Shown here piece by piece: positions 22,642-34,318 of a DNA stretch of 64,000 bases (position 1 is its first letter; each line of letters opens with the position of its first letter). Origin of the DNA: Misgurnus anguillicaudatus (taxonomy: Eukaryota > Chordata > Actinopteri > Cypriniformes > Cobitidae). A program made the translations under genes and the position numbers. The stretch spans positions 9,850,501 through 9,914,500 of the forward strand of contig NC_073360.2 of assembly GCF_027580225.2 (NCBI RefSeq). The letters run 5' to 3'. Below the pieces are notes generated by a model. That model saw only the letters and a program-made list of their open reading frames with translations. It did not search any database and had not been told where the DNA came from.

Positions 22642-23761
22642 TGCTGCGTTCAGACCAGCCGCGGTAGAGGCGTCAAGCGTGAGTGATTTCAATGTTAAGT
22701 CAATGTAAAGGCGCGTTGACGCACGTCTGGAGGTCTTGCGGCGCGAATGAGGTGTTTAGCGCGACGCGGTAGACACAATTCCACCTCATTCGCGTGTCTA
22801 GTTTGTCCGAATGGCGTGAATTTAGCGTTGCTGTGGCAAACGCACAAGTTGAAAAATTTGAACTTTGGCGCCACATTAACCAATCAGGAGCTTGCTCTAG
22901 TAGTGACGTGATTACAGGAAGCCCCTCCCATGATGCAAATTTCAGACGCGGTAGACACAATTCCACCTCATTCGCACGTCTAGTTTGTGCGAATGGCGTG
23001 AATTTAGCGTTGCCGTGCCAAACACACAAGTTGAAAAATTTGAACTTTGGCGCCACATTAACCAATCAGGAGCTTGCTCTAGTAGTGACGTGATTACAGG
23101 AAGCCCCTCCCATGATGCAAATTTCAGACGCGGTAGACACAATTCCACCTCATTCGCACGTCTAGTTTGTGCGAATGGCGTGAATTTAGCGTTGCCGTGG
23201 CAAACACACAAGTTGAAAAATTTGAACTTTGGCGCCACATTAACCAATCAGGAGCTTGCTGTAGTAGTGACGTGATTACAGGAAGCCCCTCCCATGATGC
23301 AAATTTCAGACGCGGTAGACACAATTCCACCTCATTCGCACATCCAGTTTGTGCGAATGGCATGAATTTAGCGTTGCCAAGGCAAACGCACAAGTTGAAA
23401 AATTTGAACTTTGGCGCCACATTAACCAATCAGGAGCTTGCTCTAGTAGTGACGTGATTACAGGAAGCCCCTCCCATGATGCAAATTTCAGACGCCGTAG
23501 ACACAATTACACCTCATTCGCACGTCTAGTTTGTGCGAATGGCGTGAATTTAGCGTTGCCAAGGCAAACGTACAAGTTGAAATATTTGAACTTTGGCGCC
23601 ACATTAACCAATCAGGAGCTTGCTCTAGTAGTGACGTGATTACAGGAAGCCCCTCCCATGATGCAAATTTCCGCGCGAATGAAGCGAGTAAACTCAAAAT
23701 GTTCAAGCCGCAAACTACACGCAAGCTTGACGACTCAAACGCGGCTGGTGTGAACCCACGG
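22642..23761. mobile_element. MITE with an internally amplified core
   Basis: The left end GCTGCGTTCAGACCAGCCGC and the right end GCGGCTGGTGTGAACCCACG are imperfect inverse repeats, with TTAA at 22638-22641 and 23762-23765. Nearly all of the interior is the five-unit array at 22763-23672. Confidence 0.75.
22763..23672 (+). repeat. Tandem array, 182-bp unit, exactly five copies
   Basis: GACGCGGTAGACAC (CGCC in the last) starts at 22763, 22945, 23127, 23309 and 23491, each 182 bp apart. Units differ by a few substitutions and by no net indel. Each unit carries the CAAT-box-like ACCAATCAGG and GTAGTGACGTGATTAC with a CRE-like TGACGTGA. Open frames of about 96-121 codons on both strands follow from the repetition. 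Confidence 0.97.
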
Positions 23762-23884
23762 TTAAAATGCTTTTTGGAGATCAACTCTTGTCTTTTTTAC
23801 AGAAAATGCTTTATTTTGAAAAAAGGTCAAAGGGGGCCAGTTTGGTTCTCTACATTCTACTGTCATCACTAACTTTATGACTTA

Positions 23885-24190
23885 AGTTTCGCCCACTGTT
23901 GGGATCACCAATCTAGCATATGTGATGATACACTGATATTGGCTTGCGTCATCCAAAAGTATAGGAGGATGGACTTTGTTTTTAAGTAATTTGATAATAG
24001 GCCACCGAGCCAAATGAAAAATCGCCTGTTTGGTGGTGTATCACCGTTCAATGTTTGCTAAAGTGTCTGTGGCTAATATGCTTTGCTGCGAGCGCTGTCG
24101 TAATGTGATTAAACAGTTGTCTTTGTGCGATATGAGCCCTGTCTATCATCATATTTTCTGGTACCTGAATCGTGGTCTGGAGGGCGGGCT
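23885..24190 (+). repeat. Dispersed repeat (second copy at 35545-35960)
   Basis: Shared blocks in order: GGGATCACCA.TCTAG, TCATCCAAAA, GGATGGACTTTGTTTT, AGTAATTTGATAAT, TCTATCAT and TGGTACCTG. Class unknown. Confidence 0.55.
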
Positions 24191-25024
24191 ATTGTTTGGC
24201 TAGAGGGCCTAGGATCAAGAGTCACAGTTCAGTACTGATCAATTGTCTGCGTTTCAGGTGTTTTAAGTGGCTACTCTTCATTTGCAATACTTTAAATGAG
24301 TCACTCATGAGATTCCATTTAAGTGACGTTAAAATTAAAAACCTGTGTCCGCAAGGCACCTCTCTAGGTTTGCAACGGAGCTTTACACCTCATTGGACCA
24401 CAAGAAGGCATGCCACTACCCAGCGGTGTCAGCACCTCGTCAGCTTTCTCTCCAATCAATTATGCCCCAATGACTTTCACTGGCAGTCTCTCAGTGCCCA
24501 TAAACAAGCACACTTCAACAGTGAGGGCTATAAAAGTGATCTGTGGGTAGCAGGATCAGAATATGCTCAAGCTAGAGGCTCGATTTATCACCCCATGCCC
24601 ACATCTCGTGTCTCAGACCCAGGGGTTAAATCAGGATGGAACAATTTTTTATCTGGTGCATTAATTTCCAAAAATCTAAAGAAAATATTTGCAGTTGGCT
24701 TATTATTTCATACTATGTCCTGTATACTCCAACATACTGTTCATGTATACTCTGGCTACCTTGTTGTGTTATCTAGCTTTCTATGTCACATTATTTATTA
24801 ATGAAACATAGATAACATACTTCTTGCCTGCTAAAACAGAATGTGTGCAACACGGATACATTGCTACATCTACCATGTTTTCATTGTTATGTGACACATA
24901 TGTTCATTCACCTACAATGTAATAACAATAACCATGAAAATCATTTTCTCAGAAGTGTTAAACATGTACATTTTAATTGCAATAAATGTATTTCCTGGTA
25001 TCTATATCAGTTGAAAACATTTGA
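24191..25024. other. cog6 intron 4, longest open frame without homology
   Basis: A plus-strand ORF of 209 codons runs 24172-24801. It lacks domain signatures or internal repeats, starts inside a dispersed repeat and has irregular composition. I treat it as chance or as part of an unrecognised repeat. Confidence 0.35.
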
Positions 25025-25315
25025 GCTATGTCTTGGTCTCTCCCAAGGGTTTTTCCCTCCTGGGACTTTTCACTCACAGGGTTTTTCTCATAGGAGGTTT
25101 TTTCAACCCCTGTGGAGTATGACATTGGCTTAACTTAGCAACCTCTTACATACGTTACATTTTTTACTACACTCGCTAGTATGGTTAAATCTTAACCGCT
25201 GTATTCTGCTGTTAATGTTTTTATGATTTTTCTGTGTTTTTTCCTGCGTCTATTAATGTAAAGCTGCTTTGAAACAATTAAAAATGTTGAAAAGCGCTAT
25301 ATAAATAAAATTGAA
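25025..25315 (+). repeat. 3' end of a non-LTR retroelement or related SINE
   Basis: GGTTTTTCCCTCCTGGGAC and CACAGGGTTTTTCTCATAGG are followed by GTAAAGCTGCTTTGAAACAA and GAAAAGCGCTATATAAATAA, a tail typical of fish L2/CR1-type elements. No reverse-transcriptase coding sequence remains. Confidence 0.6.
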
Positions 25316-25547
25316 TTTATGGTATGATTAATTTATTCACTTGACTTTGGTGGCTTCTCAGTCCCTGTGGGCAAGTAGAATAGAATGTCGATCCAATGCA
25401 TACAGAAAAATCTCAGCGGAAGCAGTAGACCATCTGGATATTTTAACATACTGTTTTATGCATACTGAGGTTTCAGACATACTACTCATTTAGCATACAG
25501 ATTCTTTAGAGCTAAGAGCAGTGAAACTTTCTGAAAGGATGTTAAGG

Positions 25548-26773
25548 ACTGTGCAGAAGTCTTAGGTTACCGTGCCACCCTTTGATTTATTGTTTTGCAA
25601 TAATATAGTGACCATATAACTATGTCTCTAATTTCTTTATTATATAACAACCAGAAAATACAGGAAATTCATATGCTGTATAAAACAGAATAAAATTATA
25701 AGCTAAAGTTTCAAGTATTTAGTGTGACTAGATGTGCTTGACCTCTCTAGATCATAGACTGTAAAAAAAAGATGGACGGCGCGACGTTGCCTCCCTCCAT
25801 TGTAATGAATTGAAGCCAAAAATGTCCGACCATGGTCGCTGCCATGTTACGTTAAAACGTCAGTTTGGGGCCAAGGCATGCGCCTGAAGCGTCTGTGGAG
25901 ACACGGTATCAAACTTCTGCCCAAACGCTCGCGCGACCAATTCAACCACACCAATCATTAGGACACGCCCTGTTTCTATTATTCTAAAATAAACTTATCA
26001 CAACAATGAACACTTGAACATATATCAGTGTGATAACAACAAGAAAAACATATTTCGGAAACTTTTACTGGAAGTGTAAATAATTTTTTTATTCAGAGCA
26101 GAGTCCCATTCGTTTGAATGAAGGGGGCGGGGTTTATGACTTGTACTGCAGCCAGCCACCAGGGGGCGATCAAAGAGCCAGAGGCTTCACTTTTCAAGAC
26201 TTATGAGGCACACCCGCTCTAGACTAAACACTAGCCGTTTCTCAATGTCAAGGAAGGATCGTCGGAAGCTAGAATTTCGAGGATGCTACGTCATCGACGT
26301 CCGTCGAAGGACTGTTCCAATGTCGAGGATCCTCGAAATTTCAGCCAAGGACTGAGTCCTTCGTTCGAGAAATATCCCATATACAGGAAAGGATGCAAAT
26401 TTGTATCCTTCGCGCTCTTCACGCGCTGAAATCACCCACAATCCTATGCGTGCAGCACCGAAAGCACACCTTTCAATCACGCAATGACGTAATGACGTGC
26501 ACTTGTTCCATGACTAGCCTGTTCCATTTAACGTGTTCTCCGAATGCTTAAAAGAGCCTCGCCTAGCCTCTGAAGGAAGTGACTTGTAAGGACTAGTCCT
26601 GCCAAGGAAGTATCCTTGACATTGAGAAACGGCTACTGACTTCTACCTGAAGAAGCCCTTTTGGTTCTTTTAGATTTTGTGTACATATTTCCTATATTTT
26701 CTGTTTGTATCTTAATAAAGAGAGCAAAACAAAAATAAAGCTGGTGGTGGCCTAAGATATTTGCACAATACTG
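25548..26773. mobile_element. Composite DNA repeat (TGTGCA(A/G)AA...CTTAGG ends) with nested insertions
   Basis: The left end GTGCAGAAGTCTTAGGTTACC and the right end GGCCTAAGATATTTGCACAA are inverse. The interior AATATAGTGACCATATAACT and TTTTCTGTTTGTATCTTAAT belong to one old repeat. It is split by a second repeat starting ATCATAGACTGTAAAAAAAA (about 25752-26225) and by the element at 26234-26633. Confidence 0.55.
26234..26633. mobile_element. MITE with GCCGTTTCTCAATGTCAAGG ends
   Basis: The left end GCCGTTTCTCAATGTCAAGG and the right end CCTTGACATTGAGAAACGGC are exact 20-bp inverse repeats. TA on both sides is the likely target duplication. It is rich in GGATCCTCG/CGAGGATCC-like motifs. Confidence 0.85.
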
Positions 26774-28195
26774 TAGTTCAAACAATCATCATGCAAACCG
26801 AACATATTTCAATCTCACTATCAGCAGCTACCTCGTAATCAGTGATATTCGTAACAAAACAGATAAGGGAATATTAATTAGAAAGTTATGCAGCAGAGAT
26901 AAAATATTCAGATGATGAATGATTCATAAGAAGTTGAATTTCACTGAAAAACGTGTGCACTCTTTTCATCTTCCAGAGGTATAAATGGAAATGAGAAATG
27001 TGGAAGCACCGTTGTGGTGTCTTCATCTATTTAGAAAGACTGCTATATCTTTCCTTGTTCAGTCGAGAAGAAATTAATTTTTTGAGGAAAACATTCTATG
27101 ATTTTTCTCCATATAGTGGACTTTAATAAACCTCAATGATTTATAGTTTCAATGCAGTTGTTTAAACTTCTTACTTCTTACTTTTTTAACTTCTCATCTT
27201 GCACTAGCCTTCTGATATGCCAGCGTAACCTTACGTATTACGTAATCACGTCGAAAGGTCATGCATGATGCATGGAAAACTAACACTTCAGTGTTTCCAA
27301 ATGTGGAGAAAGAGGACCTTACCGGTGTTGTTGTATGTGGAATGATACTTATTCATGTCTTTTTGTATCAGTTTATAATTTCAAATTGTCCGCAAGTGAG
27401 CGTTTCACATATGTAACGCATGACTTACATTATTAGGTAATTTTTATTAAGTGGAATAATCCTTTAAATGAATTACAGAGACAGGCTGTATCTGTCTCTG
27501 TGTTGATGAAACAAAATATTTTACTCATTGGTAGTGAACCACGGTATGTAAATCAAATAAAATAAAAGCACTGTATCGATGTTTAACATCTACAGGACAA
27601 ACACCACTAAAATATGTTTTAAAGCTAATACAGGAGGTTAAACATTTTCTGTGTCATTTCTGTGACACTAACGTCACTAAACGGAATAAATAAGAATGCA
27701 TAAATAATGATTCATTTTAGGTTTCCTGATCACTCCCCCATCCTTTGTTGGTCAGTCATACAGATAATCCCCACCAAAACTTGCGCCATTGGTTAAGCCA
27801 GTATTGCTGTGTTGGGCCTATCAGGACACCCAAACAATGCAATGATTTGAAAAGGCCATAGAGACACAATGTTTACAATTTTTGTTTTAGTGAGCTATTA
27901 TGGGTTGTTATTTTTCCAAGCAATAACGATATGTTATATATCCGTGTATGTTACGGCAATGTTACTAAAGCGATCCCAGAACATTTATGGGATGTGTTTT
28001 CACACAGAAGCTTGTCTGCCAATTTTATGGACATTTTCTGGGACCAAAGTGCTGGATGAATGAGGTTGCAGTGATAGACTGACATTGCAGTTGCCAGTAT
28101 ATAGGCCAAATTTTTAAATCATTTTTTTAATCAAGATTGTTTATGTGCCGTGGACAAGCTTTTCATAATTGAACAGAGCTTTATGTCAGACTCAC
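26774..28195. other. cog6 intron 4, unassigned, repeat-like parts
   Basis: 27210-27470 starts near CCAGCGTAACCTTACGTATT and looks like a fish DNA repeat. 27964-28055 (GCGATCCCAGAACATTTATG) is related to 56460-56530. No gene. Confidence 0.35.
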
Positions 28196-28254
28196 TTCTC
28201 TCCTTGAAGTTTGTTGGTCTTCACAATCAAGTCCTGGGTTTGTTCTTTTGCTGC
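28196..28254 (-). CDS. cog6: cog6 coding exon 4 (residues 121-139 plus 2 nt)
   Basis: This 59-nt exon encodes AAKEQTQDLIVKTNKLQGE and ends with two bases (AA) of a split codon completed by T from exon 5, giving Asn. The human counterpart reads AAKEQTQDLIVKTTKLQSE. The acceptor is CAACAG|GCA and the donor GAA|GTGAGT. The next intron is the longest in the window (about 18.1 kb) and is packed with transposons. Confidence 0.95.
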
Positions 28255-28459
28255 CTGTTGATAAATAAAACATGACTTTAAAGGGATTTCAGCCTAAAAT
28301 AAATGGTTTTAAATCTGTTTTTGGACTTGGATATAAACGTATAATTTTAACTGTTCTTATATACTTTAATTAGTTTATTTTGAATTATTTTAAATTGCTT
28401 TAATAAGCCTGTGAAGCAAACACGTGGCATTACTAAGATACACCAAACACAAATTATAC

Positions 28460-28531
28460 CTTTAATCTATTGGTCATTTCTTCACAGCAGGAGCTCATGG
28501 CCTGAACATCTTCATGTACATTCTCCAGTTC
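28460..28531 (-). CDS. cog6: cog6 coding exon 3 (residues 97-120)
   Basis: This is a 72-nt exon encoding 24 residues, beginning ELENVHEDVQAMSSCC and ending EEMTNRLK. It matches the human ELESISEDVQAMSNCC block and is predicted to be helical or coiled-coil. The acceptor is CTTTAG|GAA and the donor AAAG|GTATAA, phase 0 on both sides. It is followed after only 205 bp by exon 4. Confidence 0.95.
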
Positions 28532-28795
28532 CTAAAGTAAGGGGACACAATGATGAAACAAAACGGTGGAGAGACTGTAAAGTGCGTGTCTCCATCAGCG
28601 ATAAAAGTTTTGTGCTGTATGCAACACAATTCAGTTCAATCTTACCTTTAAATCAAGAAAAACAATTAAAGTGGGCGGAAGTCACCTTATGAAATAAATG
28701 TTTTTCTCCAATACACATTGGCCACAATTTTGGCACCCATTGAAATTCTTATCAGCAAAATATGTTTCAAAGTATATACACAACTGCATTTGGCG

Positions 28796-29209
28796 AAGCA
28801 CTGCTACTTGAGCATGAGTGATTTGCTCGCAGTACCCGAGAAGCCCCATGATGAGGAGCGGAGAGTTCACGCAGGTGTTGCGCTAATCACTCCCCCCAAG
28901 TAGCAGTGCTTCACCTTCTGAGAATATAATTCCCTGTATGTATACGGTTAAAAGATGGCTGTGTCTCATATGACCTTGTTATACACAACATATAAATAGG
29001 ACAATTTTGGCATTATTTGGTCACTTATTGGGAACAGTATGCTAGTTGGAGCCATTTACTTCCAGTCTTTGTGCTAAGCTAAGCTAGCAGTGGGTGCGTC
29101 AGACAGAGTTACGGGATGCAAAAGATGAACAAGGTATGTATGGACTTATCGAACTCTAGGGGATATGGTAAATAAGCTAAAGTCCCAAAAAGTTGGCGTG
29201 TTCCTTTAA
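28796..29209. repeat. Interspersed repeat with a stem-loop, TTAA at its right end
   Basis: GAAGCACTGCTACTTG at the left pairs with CAAGTAGCAGTGCTTC about 105 bp later. The right end AAAAAGTTGGCGTGTTCCTT then TAA is typical of TTAA-type cyprinid repeats. It lies in cog6 intron 2. Confidence 0.5.
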
Positions 29210-30350
29210 ATATATCACACTGCCCAAGTGGTTTTTGGATATTTTATTACATAAATATTACATAATGTTTAACTTCAGGTAATTGGTTATCTGTACCAAA
29301 CATATTGTAGTTCTTAATTGAGGACAGTTTCATTTATTAAGACATCTAATAACATGAGGGAGAAGCTGCATCGCATGCAAATGTCATTTGTAATTTAAAT
29401 ACAATGTGCCATGTAAGATTACAAAATAGACTTCAAAAATAATTTAATTATGGCTATTATCAATTTAACATATTTATGTTCAAACAACAACATTACACAA
29501 TAACAAAACAAAAAAGTGAAATTATAATCAATGACCACTTAATTTAGCTATTCCTGCAAGAAATCGGCCATGCCAAACCACAATCCAAAAAGCTGGCAAA
29601 ATCCATGAAAGTTGTTTTTTTACAATATGCGATAATTTTCAAATAATTTAAGTAGATGCTGATACTGATATTAACCAGCAAAAACTACAACTTGTTTTGT
29701 TATCAGAGTTCTGGAGATTTTTAAGAATAATCAATGAATGTTAAACATTGCACAGCTTTGTATTACCATTAATATCACAGACAATAGCAGGTAGGCTGTC
29801 ACTTCCAATGATCCACTTTACTGATACACATTTCCATATCTGGCCGATGCGGTAGTTAATGTATAAGCCATTTGCAGCCGATAATATCGTGCATCACTAG
29901 CGTAAACAACCTCCTAACAGCCAATGAATAGATTGACAAACACAAATTAAAAATGGATTGCTGTTAACGAGCCTTTACAATAGGCTTGACGCTATAAAGC
30001 GATACAAAATGCAAACAAGCCGAGCTTTCACACAGAGCACGAAATGACTGATCATCTTGTGTAAATTCACTTTGAATTTTAAAAACGTGTCAATGTTTCA
30101 CTGTCACCCTTTCACACTTTTTCACTCTTAATTCTTTTGTGTAACTCTGGGCGCATGCTCAAATCCAACAGGACAACCCGATTCATCGCAGGGCAATGAA
30201 AAAACACACTGGTTGAAAAAAATCCTCGCTTTCACAAAATGCGAATGATCGCATGATATGTGAAAGACTTCATAGAAACCTATTGTTTTTATTTCAGTGC
30301 GTCACCGTGTCTTGTAAACATTCAAGTTGCTTTATTGCGCATTGATCAAA
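29210..30350. other. cog6 intron 2, unassigned
   Basis: 29780-29899 ends GATAATATCGTGCATCACTA and looks like a decayed relative of the element at 32516-32944. Otherwise nothing is recognised. Confidence 0.35.
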
Positions 30351-32312
30351 CCAGAGTCGTATAATAATAGAGTTACGACACTCACATAGACGTCCGTTGT
30401 AAGAATGGAATGCGGAAGTAACAGCGCTTCATGTAGTGACCGGTAGTGACGCATAGTTCCAAACGCAGCACTGAAGCCCATTCATTTCAATGGCACCTGC
30501 TGGTAAATCGATGAAATTACCGTTTCTCTTTACATTTTCGGACATTTCATTAATATAGTCAACAGTGGTATTTTATGAATTTTGCTGTAGGTAATGATTA
30601 TCGTTAATAATAACTGGTAAAATTTTTATATTTTAATGAGTTGTGTATACTGTGTGAATAATATAGATTTAATGGTTTAATATTTTATTACTGGTGGCCA
30701 TCTATAGAGGTGTGCCGGTTTCAGAATTGGTGATGACGGTTATGACGTGAGTCAAATGTGACGGTTCGTAACATAACCGTCTGTGGGGGCGTTTTGCTCG
30801 TTTAAATGCTCGTGGATTGACGGGAAAGTGTCATTTTACCATAAAATCACGAATGTGATGCCAAGTGTGTTTTAAACAGTAATAACTTTGAACAATTTAA
30901 CAGAAAGCAATGAAATATTTCAAAAAAAACACTGTTGCCAGAAGACTGCGCTGTCACTCTCTCAACAATGTGGATTAAAAGCGTATTGAAGAGGTTTTGC
31001 TCATAAATGCAGGTAAAAGAAAGTAATGTGAACTTGAGATTGTTATTAAACGCAGCCGGTGTAAAAGCACAATGGCCACGCGAAGCAAACGCTCTCCGCA
31101 GACGCGCTGCACAGTGCTCACCCGGCGTTTGAATAAACTAGACACTGATTAGCTACTTGCTCTACGTTTCTTTAAAATTAACAGCAAGACAACTAGCAGT
31201 GAATGTGCATTCAAGAGAGTTAGTAGATTAGCATGGGAGGATTTGAACTTGAAAAGCAGAGTGTACTGACGCCTTCCCGCGGTCAAAACAACATTCCTTC
31301 TCATGGTCATTCATGTTTATTCGATGCTTTAAATTAACTAGGAGGAAGAGATGATTTGAAAGGTGAGACTTTGTTTAATATGTTTAATCTCAAAAGTAAC
31401 CGAAAAGTAACCTGCTTTGTCATGTATGTCAGCGCGTTGTCAGTGTCTGCTCCGCTCTGTATTTTTCACTGCGTGAGAACGTGAGGAGGCGTGTAACACA
31501 GACTGTTGTTTTTAATAAGTATTTAAAAATTCTTATTAAAAAAATATATATATTTTAATAACACGGTTTTGGCGGTTATAGACTTCTAATGACGGTGTTC
31601 AACTATAACCGTCGGTCTCACGGTTATATAATGACCGTCACACCCCTAGCCATCTACTTTATACTTATCTTTTTTTATACATTACGAGTAACACTAGGGG
31701 GCAACAGCGACAAGCTAAATGCCTTATAAGAAAGTCACACTCCTTCACAATGCTGCTATGTGTTTCATTGTGTTTGGTAAGTAATACGAGTGATGTATCC
31801 TCGAAAATCATGTATAATTATATTAACATTTAATGTGTACTATAAATACAATTAAATATGAATTTAGTGTGTTTCTGTTATGCTTCACTGTTACAAATAA
31901 CCGCGTTGGCGATCTTTTTTGTGATTTTAATATAGTAAAAGTGTAGGAATTATGTTTTTAGCAGATTGATAGCCATTTATATAGACATATTTTTGCTATA
32001 AAAATAAAAGATAAACTGTGTTGCTGTAGTATAGATAACCAGCACCGTTATCTTTGGGTCATCATTAACTGTTTATCTTATTAACTGATTTACTGTATTT
32101 CCATCACTCCCTAGTATAAAAAACGTTATAAACATAGTAAGTATAGTGATCAATTCACATTACAAGCTAATATTTACCTAAAATAGCTGAAAACGTATGC
32201 AAACAGATTGACAGCCCTGCTTGGTTAGAAACTGTAAAACGTTACATGAATCACGTGACCGCGCGGCGGCGAGATCAAAGCGTTTCGTAACTCTCTCTTT
32301 ATATGACTCTGG
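30351..32312. mobile_element. DNA element with CCAGAGTC(G/A)TATAA ends, hosting a hAT-like MITE
   Basis: The left end CCAGAGTCGTATAATAATAG and the right end TTATATGACTCTGG are inverse. ATCAAA precedes and follows. The internal 944-bp insertion at 30705-31648 is younger. Confidence 0.7.
30705..31648. mobile_element. hAT-like MITE, TAGAGGTGTGCCGGT ends, perfect 8-bp TSD
   Basis: The left end TAGAGGTGTGCCGGTT and the right end GACCGTCACACCCCTA are inverse; GCCATCTA flanks both sides (30697-30704, 31649-31656). An internal block (about 30835-30960 and 31040-31110) is shared with the different element at 52206-52926. Confidence 0.93.
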
Positions 32313-32515
32313 ATCAAACCAACATATGCTTATCAATTTGATTAAAATATCTGCTAGATCGACTGCAACCTGATTAATATACTGTAAAATAATTAAAACC
32401 TTATAATAAGTTCACCATTGTGTTTGTCAAAACTACTTTTTGACAGGGAATTGTGGTCAACTAACCAGATGATGTTCTCTGTGTCACTTTCATCGACTGC
32501 AAATTTTCTTAAACC

Positions 32516-32944
32516 TAGGGATGCACCGATATGGACATTTTGGCCGATACCGATAACCGATAACTCTTTATATTTGGGGGCCGATAACTGATATATATAT
32601 AGATAGATATAGATAGATATAGATATATATATATATATATATATAGGCCGATAAATATTCATATTATTTTCATAATAAAAAAACTCCCAGACCGCGGAAA
32701 TCTTGTCTTTGCGCTAGACTAGCATACTCTTCTTAAGCACGCAACACGTGTCATCTTCGTGCTATGTCACAGAAAGCACCAATCAAAACTTCACATGGCC
32801 AGCAAGGAGCAAGTGAAGTGGTTCAACAAACCAAAATAATCCATCATTTATCGGCTTTCATTTATCAGCCTAATTTTGCTATCAGACCGATAACCGATAG
32901 TATTAAAAATAAGCAGTTATCGGCCGATATATCGTGCATCCCTA
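32516..32944. mobile_element. hAT-like MITE beside cog6 exon 2, perfect 8-bp TSD
   Basis: The ends TAGGGATGCACCGATAT and ATATCGTGCATCCCTA are inverse; CTTAAACC flanks both sides (32508-32515, 32945-32952). It contains an AT/ATAG microsatellite at 32590-32645. It lies 54 bp from the exon 2 splice donor. Confidence 0.95.
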
Positions 32945-32998
32945 CTTAAACCCAAAGCACTTTTTCATATTATGCTTAAATTCCAACCTGCAATTTAC

Positions 32999-33142
32999 CT
33001 CTTTCACTTCTTTAAATATCCGCACAAACTCTTCATTGATGGACAGGCTGCGTCTCTCAATGTCTCCACGCAGGTTCCTCCTGGTCCTCAGGCTGTTCTC
33101 AGTGAAAAACACTGAAAGAGATTTCAACGCTTCCAGCATCTC
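32999..33142 (-). CDS. cog6: cog6 coding exon 2 (residues 49-96)
   Basis: This exon encodes 48 residues beginning [13 protein letters not shown] and ending [14 protein letters not shown]. It contains the strongly conserved [19 protein letters not shown] block of COG6, part of the N-terminal helical region thought to be used for complex assembly. The acceptor is TTGTAG|GAG and the donor GAG|GTAAAT, phase 0 on both sides. A hAT-like MITE (32516-32944) lies 54 bp beyond the donor inside intron 2. Confidence 0.96.
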
Positions 33143-33649
33143 CTACAATTAAAAACGCATTAAATGAACTGCATTAGCTGTGTGTTAATTCATTTTTATC
33201 AGCATATAACAAATGAAGATCAAGTATCACGATCAAAATGTTTACATACTGTCTAATGTGAAAAAATTGTGTTAGATTTCAAAGCAGTGTATTAGTGCTA
33301 CATACTGGGTCGACAACATTACTTTATACTACAGTGCATGCCCTGAAACTAACATTAAAACTCTTATCTTAGAGACATTACAGACAACCCATATTTACAT
33401 TCATATACACATACATTACTAAGGCATATGCAAAACATCCTCCTATTTTAACTTGATTTCAGCTTAACTGTTTGTTTAAACCTAGGATTTAGCATGACTA
33501 GCTGTTTAAATGAAAATACAGCCCTTCTATAATACAATATATTCAATTTAAAAACGGCGTATGTTATTTATGTGAATAATTTTGTCTGTAAACTACAGGT
33601 GCACAGAAAGGCTAAGCGGCTAACTAAAGCAGAAAGGACTGAAATAGAC

Positions 33650-33793
33650 CTTGTCATTATCCAGCCTGGTCTCCAAGATCTTGTTGAGTTTTCTGGAAAG
33701 TGGATTATTGGACTGAGAGGACACATTCCCGCTGCTGTTAGAGATGTGAAGGTTTGATGTGTCAGTTGACAGCTCTGCTTTAGTTTCTGCCAT
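33650..33793 (-). CDS. cog6: cog6 coding exon 1 (residues 1-48)
   Basis: This exon starts with MAETKAEL and ends NPLSRKLNKILETRLDNDK, which matches the vertebrate COG6 N-terminus; the first 30 residues are low-complexity and poorly conserved, as in the family. The donor is GACAAG|GTCTAT and the exon ends in phase 0. The ATG at 33791-33793 has A at -3 and G at +4. An in-frame ATG nine bases upstream (33800-33802) would add Met-Val-Thr, but it has T at -3 and the human protein also begins Met-Ala-Glu, so I prefer the downstream start. The 5' UTR boundary cannot be seen. Confidence 0.95.
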
Positions 33794-33900
33794 CGTTACC
33801 ATCCACGTCAACCTCCAGGAAGCTGTTTTGAGTAACCAGCAAACACGTCCTCACTGCAACAAGAGTCGGAAACTATAGTTCCGCATCATTGCAATGCTCC
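33794..33900 (-). promoter_or_regulatory. cog6: Probable cog6 promoter-proximal region
   Basis: This is the sequence just upstream of the cog6 start codon. It holds a near-palindrome at 33867-33883 (CGGAAACTATAGTTCCG) with two opposed CGGAA/TTCCG cores, which resemble ETS-factor sites common in housekeeping promoters. No TATA box is obvious. Promoter function and start site are inference. Confidence 0.35.
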
Positions 33901-33989
33901 AAAACTAACAGGATGCGGTATGTAATTTTTGCAAATATACATAATACAATTCTGAAAATGCATTCATGATTTATTCTGCAAATGTATTT

Positions 33990-34318
33990 ATTATTTATGT
34001 ATTAAAAGTTTTTACAAAAGATGACTTATGCATTAAATGATTGGATTTAGTTTGTTTAACGTCGGACAGATGGTTTTATACTTGGTAAAGCGCTTTGAGT
34101 GCTGCGGGAGAAAAGCGCTATATAAATGTAATGAATTAATATTTTTTATTATTATTATTATACTAATTAGATTAAATCTAAAAACTCAAATGTACATTAT
34201 TATCCATTATAGATCATACATATCATTTAAAAAAAATGTGTACGCGCATGTGTTCAAATACGCTAGTATGTAAAGTATGTAAACATCATCTACGTAAATA
34301 AATGGTATGTCTGATAAC
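33990..34318. other. Intergenic DNA with a LINE-like 3' tail
   Basis: Sequence at 34080-34170 reads like the 3' end of a fish non-LTR element or its SINE: AAGCGCTTTGAGTGC, then AAGCGCTATATAAAT, then a TTA-rich simple tail. No reverse-transcriptase coding sequence is seen. The rest has no gene. Confidence 0.4.

Larger units (their letters stand above)
1..33793 (-). other. cog6: cog6 gene, 5' part (exons 1-8; rest beyond the left edge)
   Basis: COG6 is a lobe-B subunit of the conserved oligomeric Golgi complex, which tethers vesicles for retrograde transport within the Golgi (family knowledge). Eight minus-strand exons were placed by matching translated segments to the known vertebrate protein and by finding GT-AG borders. 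Exon sizes are 144, 144, 72, 59, 112, 83, 71 and 94 nt, together 779 nt or 259 codons plus 2 nt, with every junction in phase. Introns are about 0.5, 4.5, 0.2, 18.1, 0.5, 0.1 and 3.7 kb. Exon 9 should begin in the conserved segment after VLYK, but I could not find it in 1-5417. Confidence 0.95.

Noticed and set aside
22700..23784. Series of about 100-codon ORFs on both strands with near-identical proteins
   Set aside because: They are produced by the 182-bp tandem repeat. The unit is not a multiple of three and both strands are open alike, so there is no sign of selection for coding.
24172..24801. Longest plus-strand ORF (209 codons)
   Set aside because: No recognisable domain, starts inside a dispersed repeat, lies in a cog6 intron and shows no coding-like composition.
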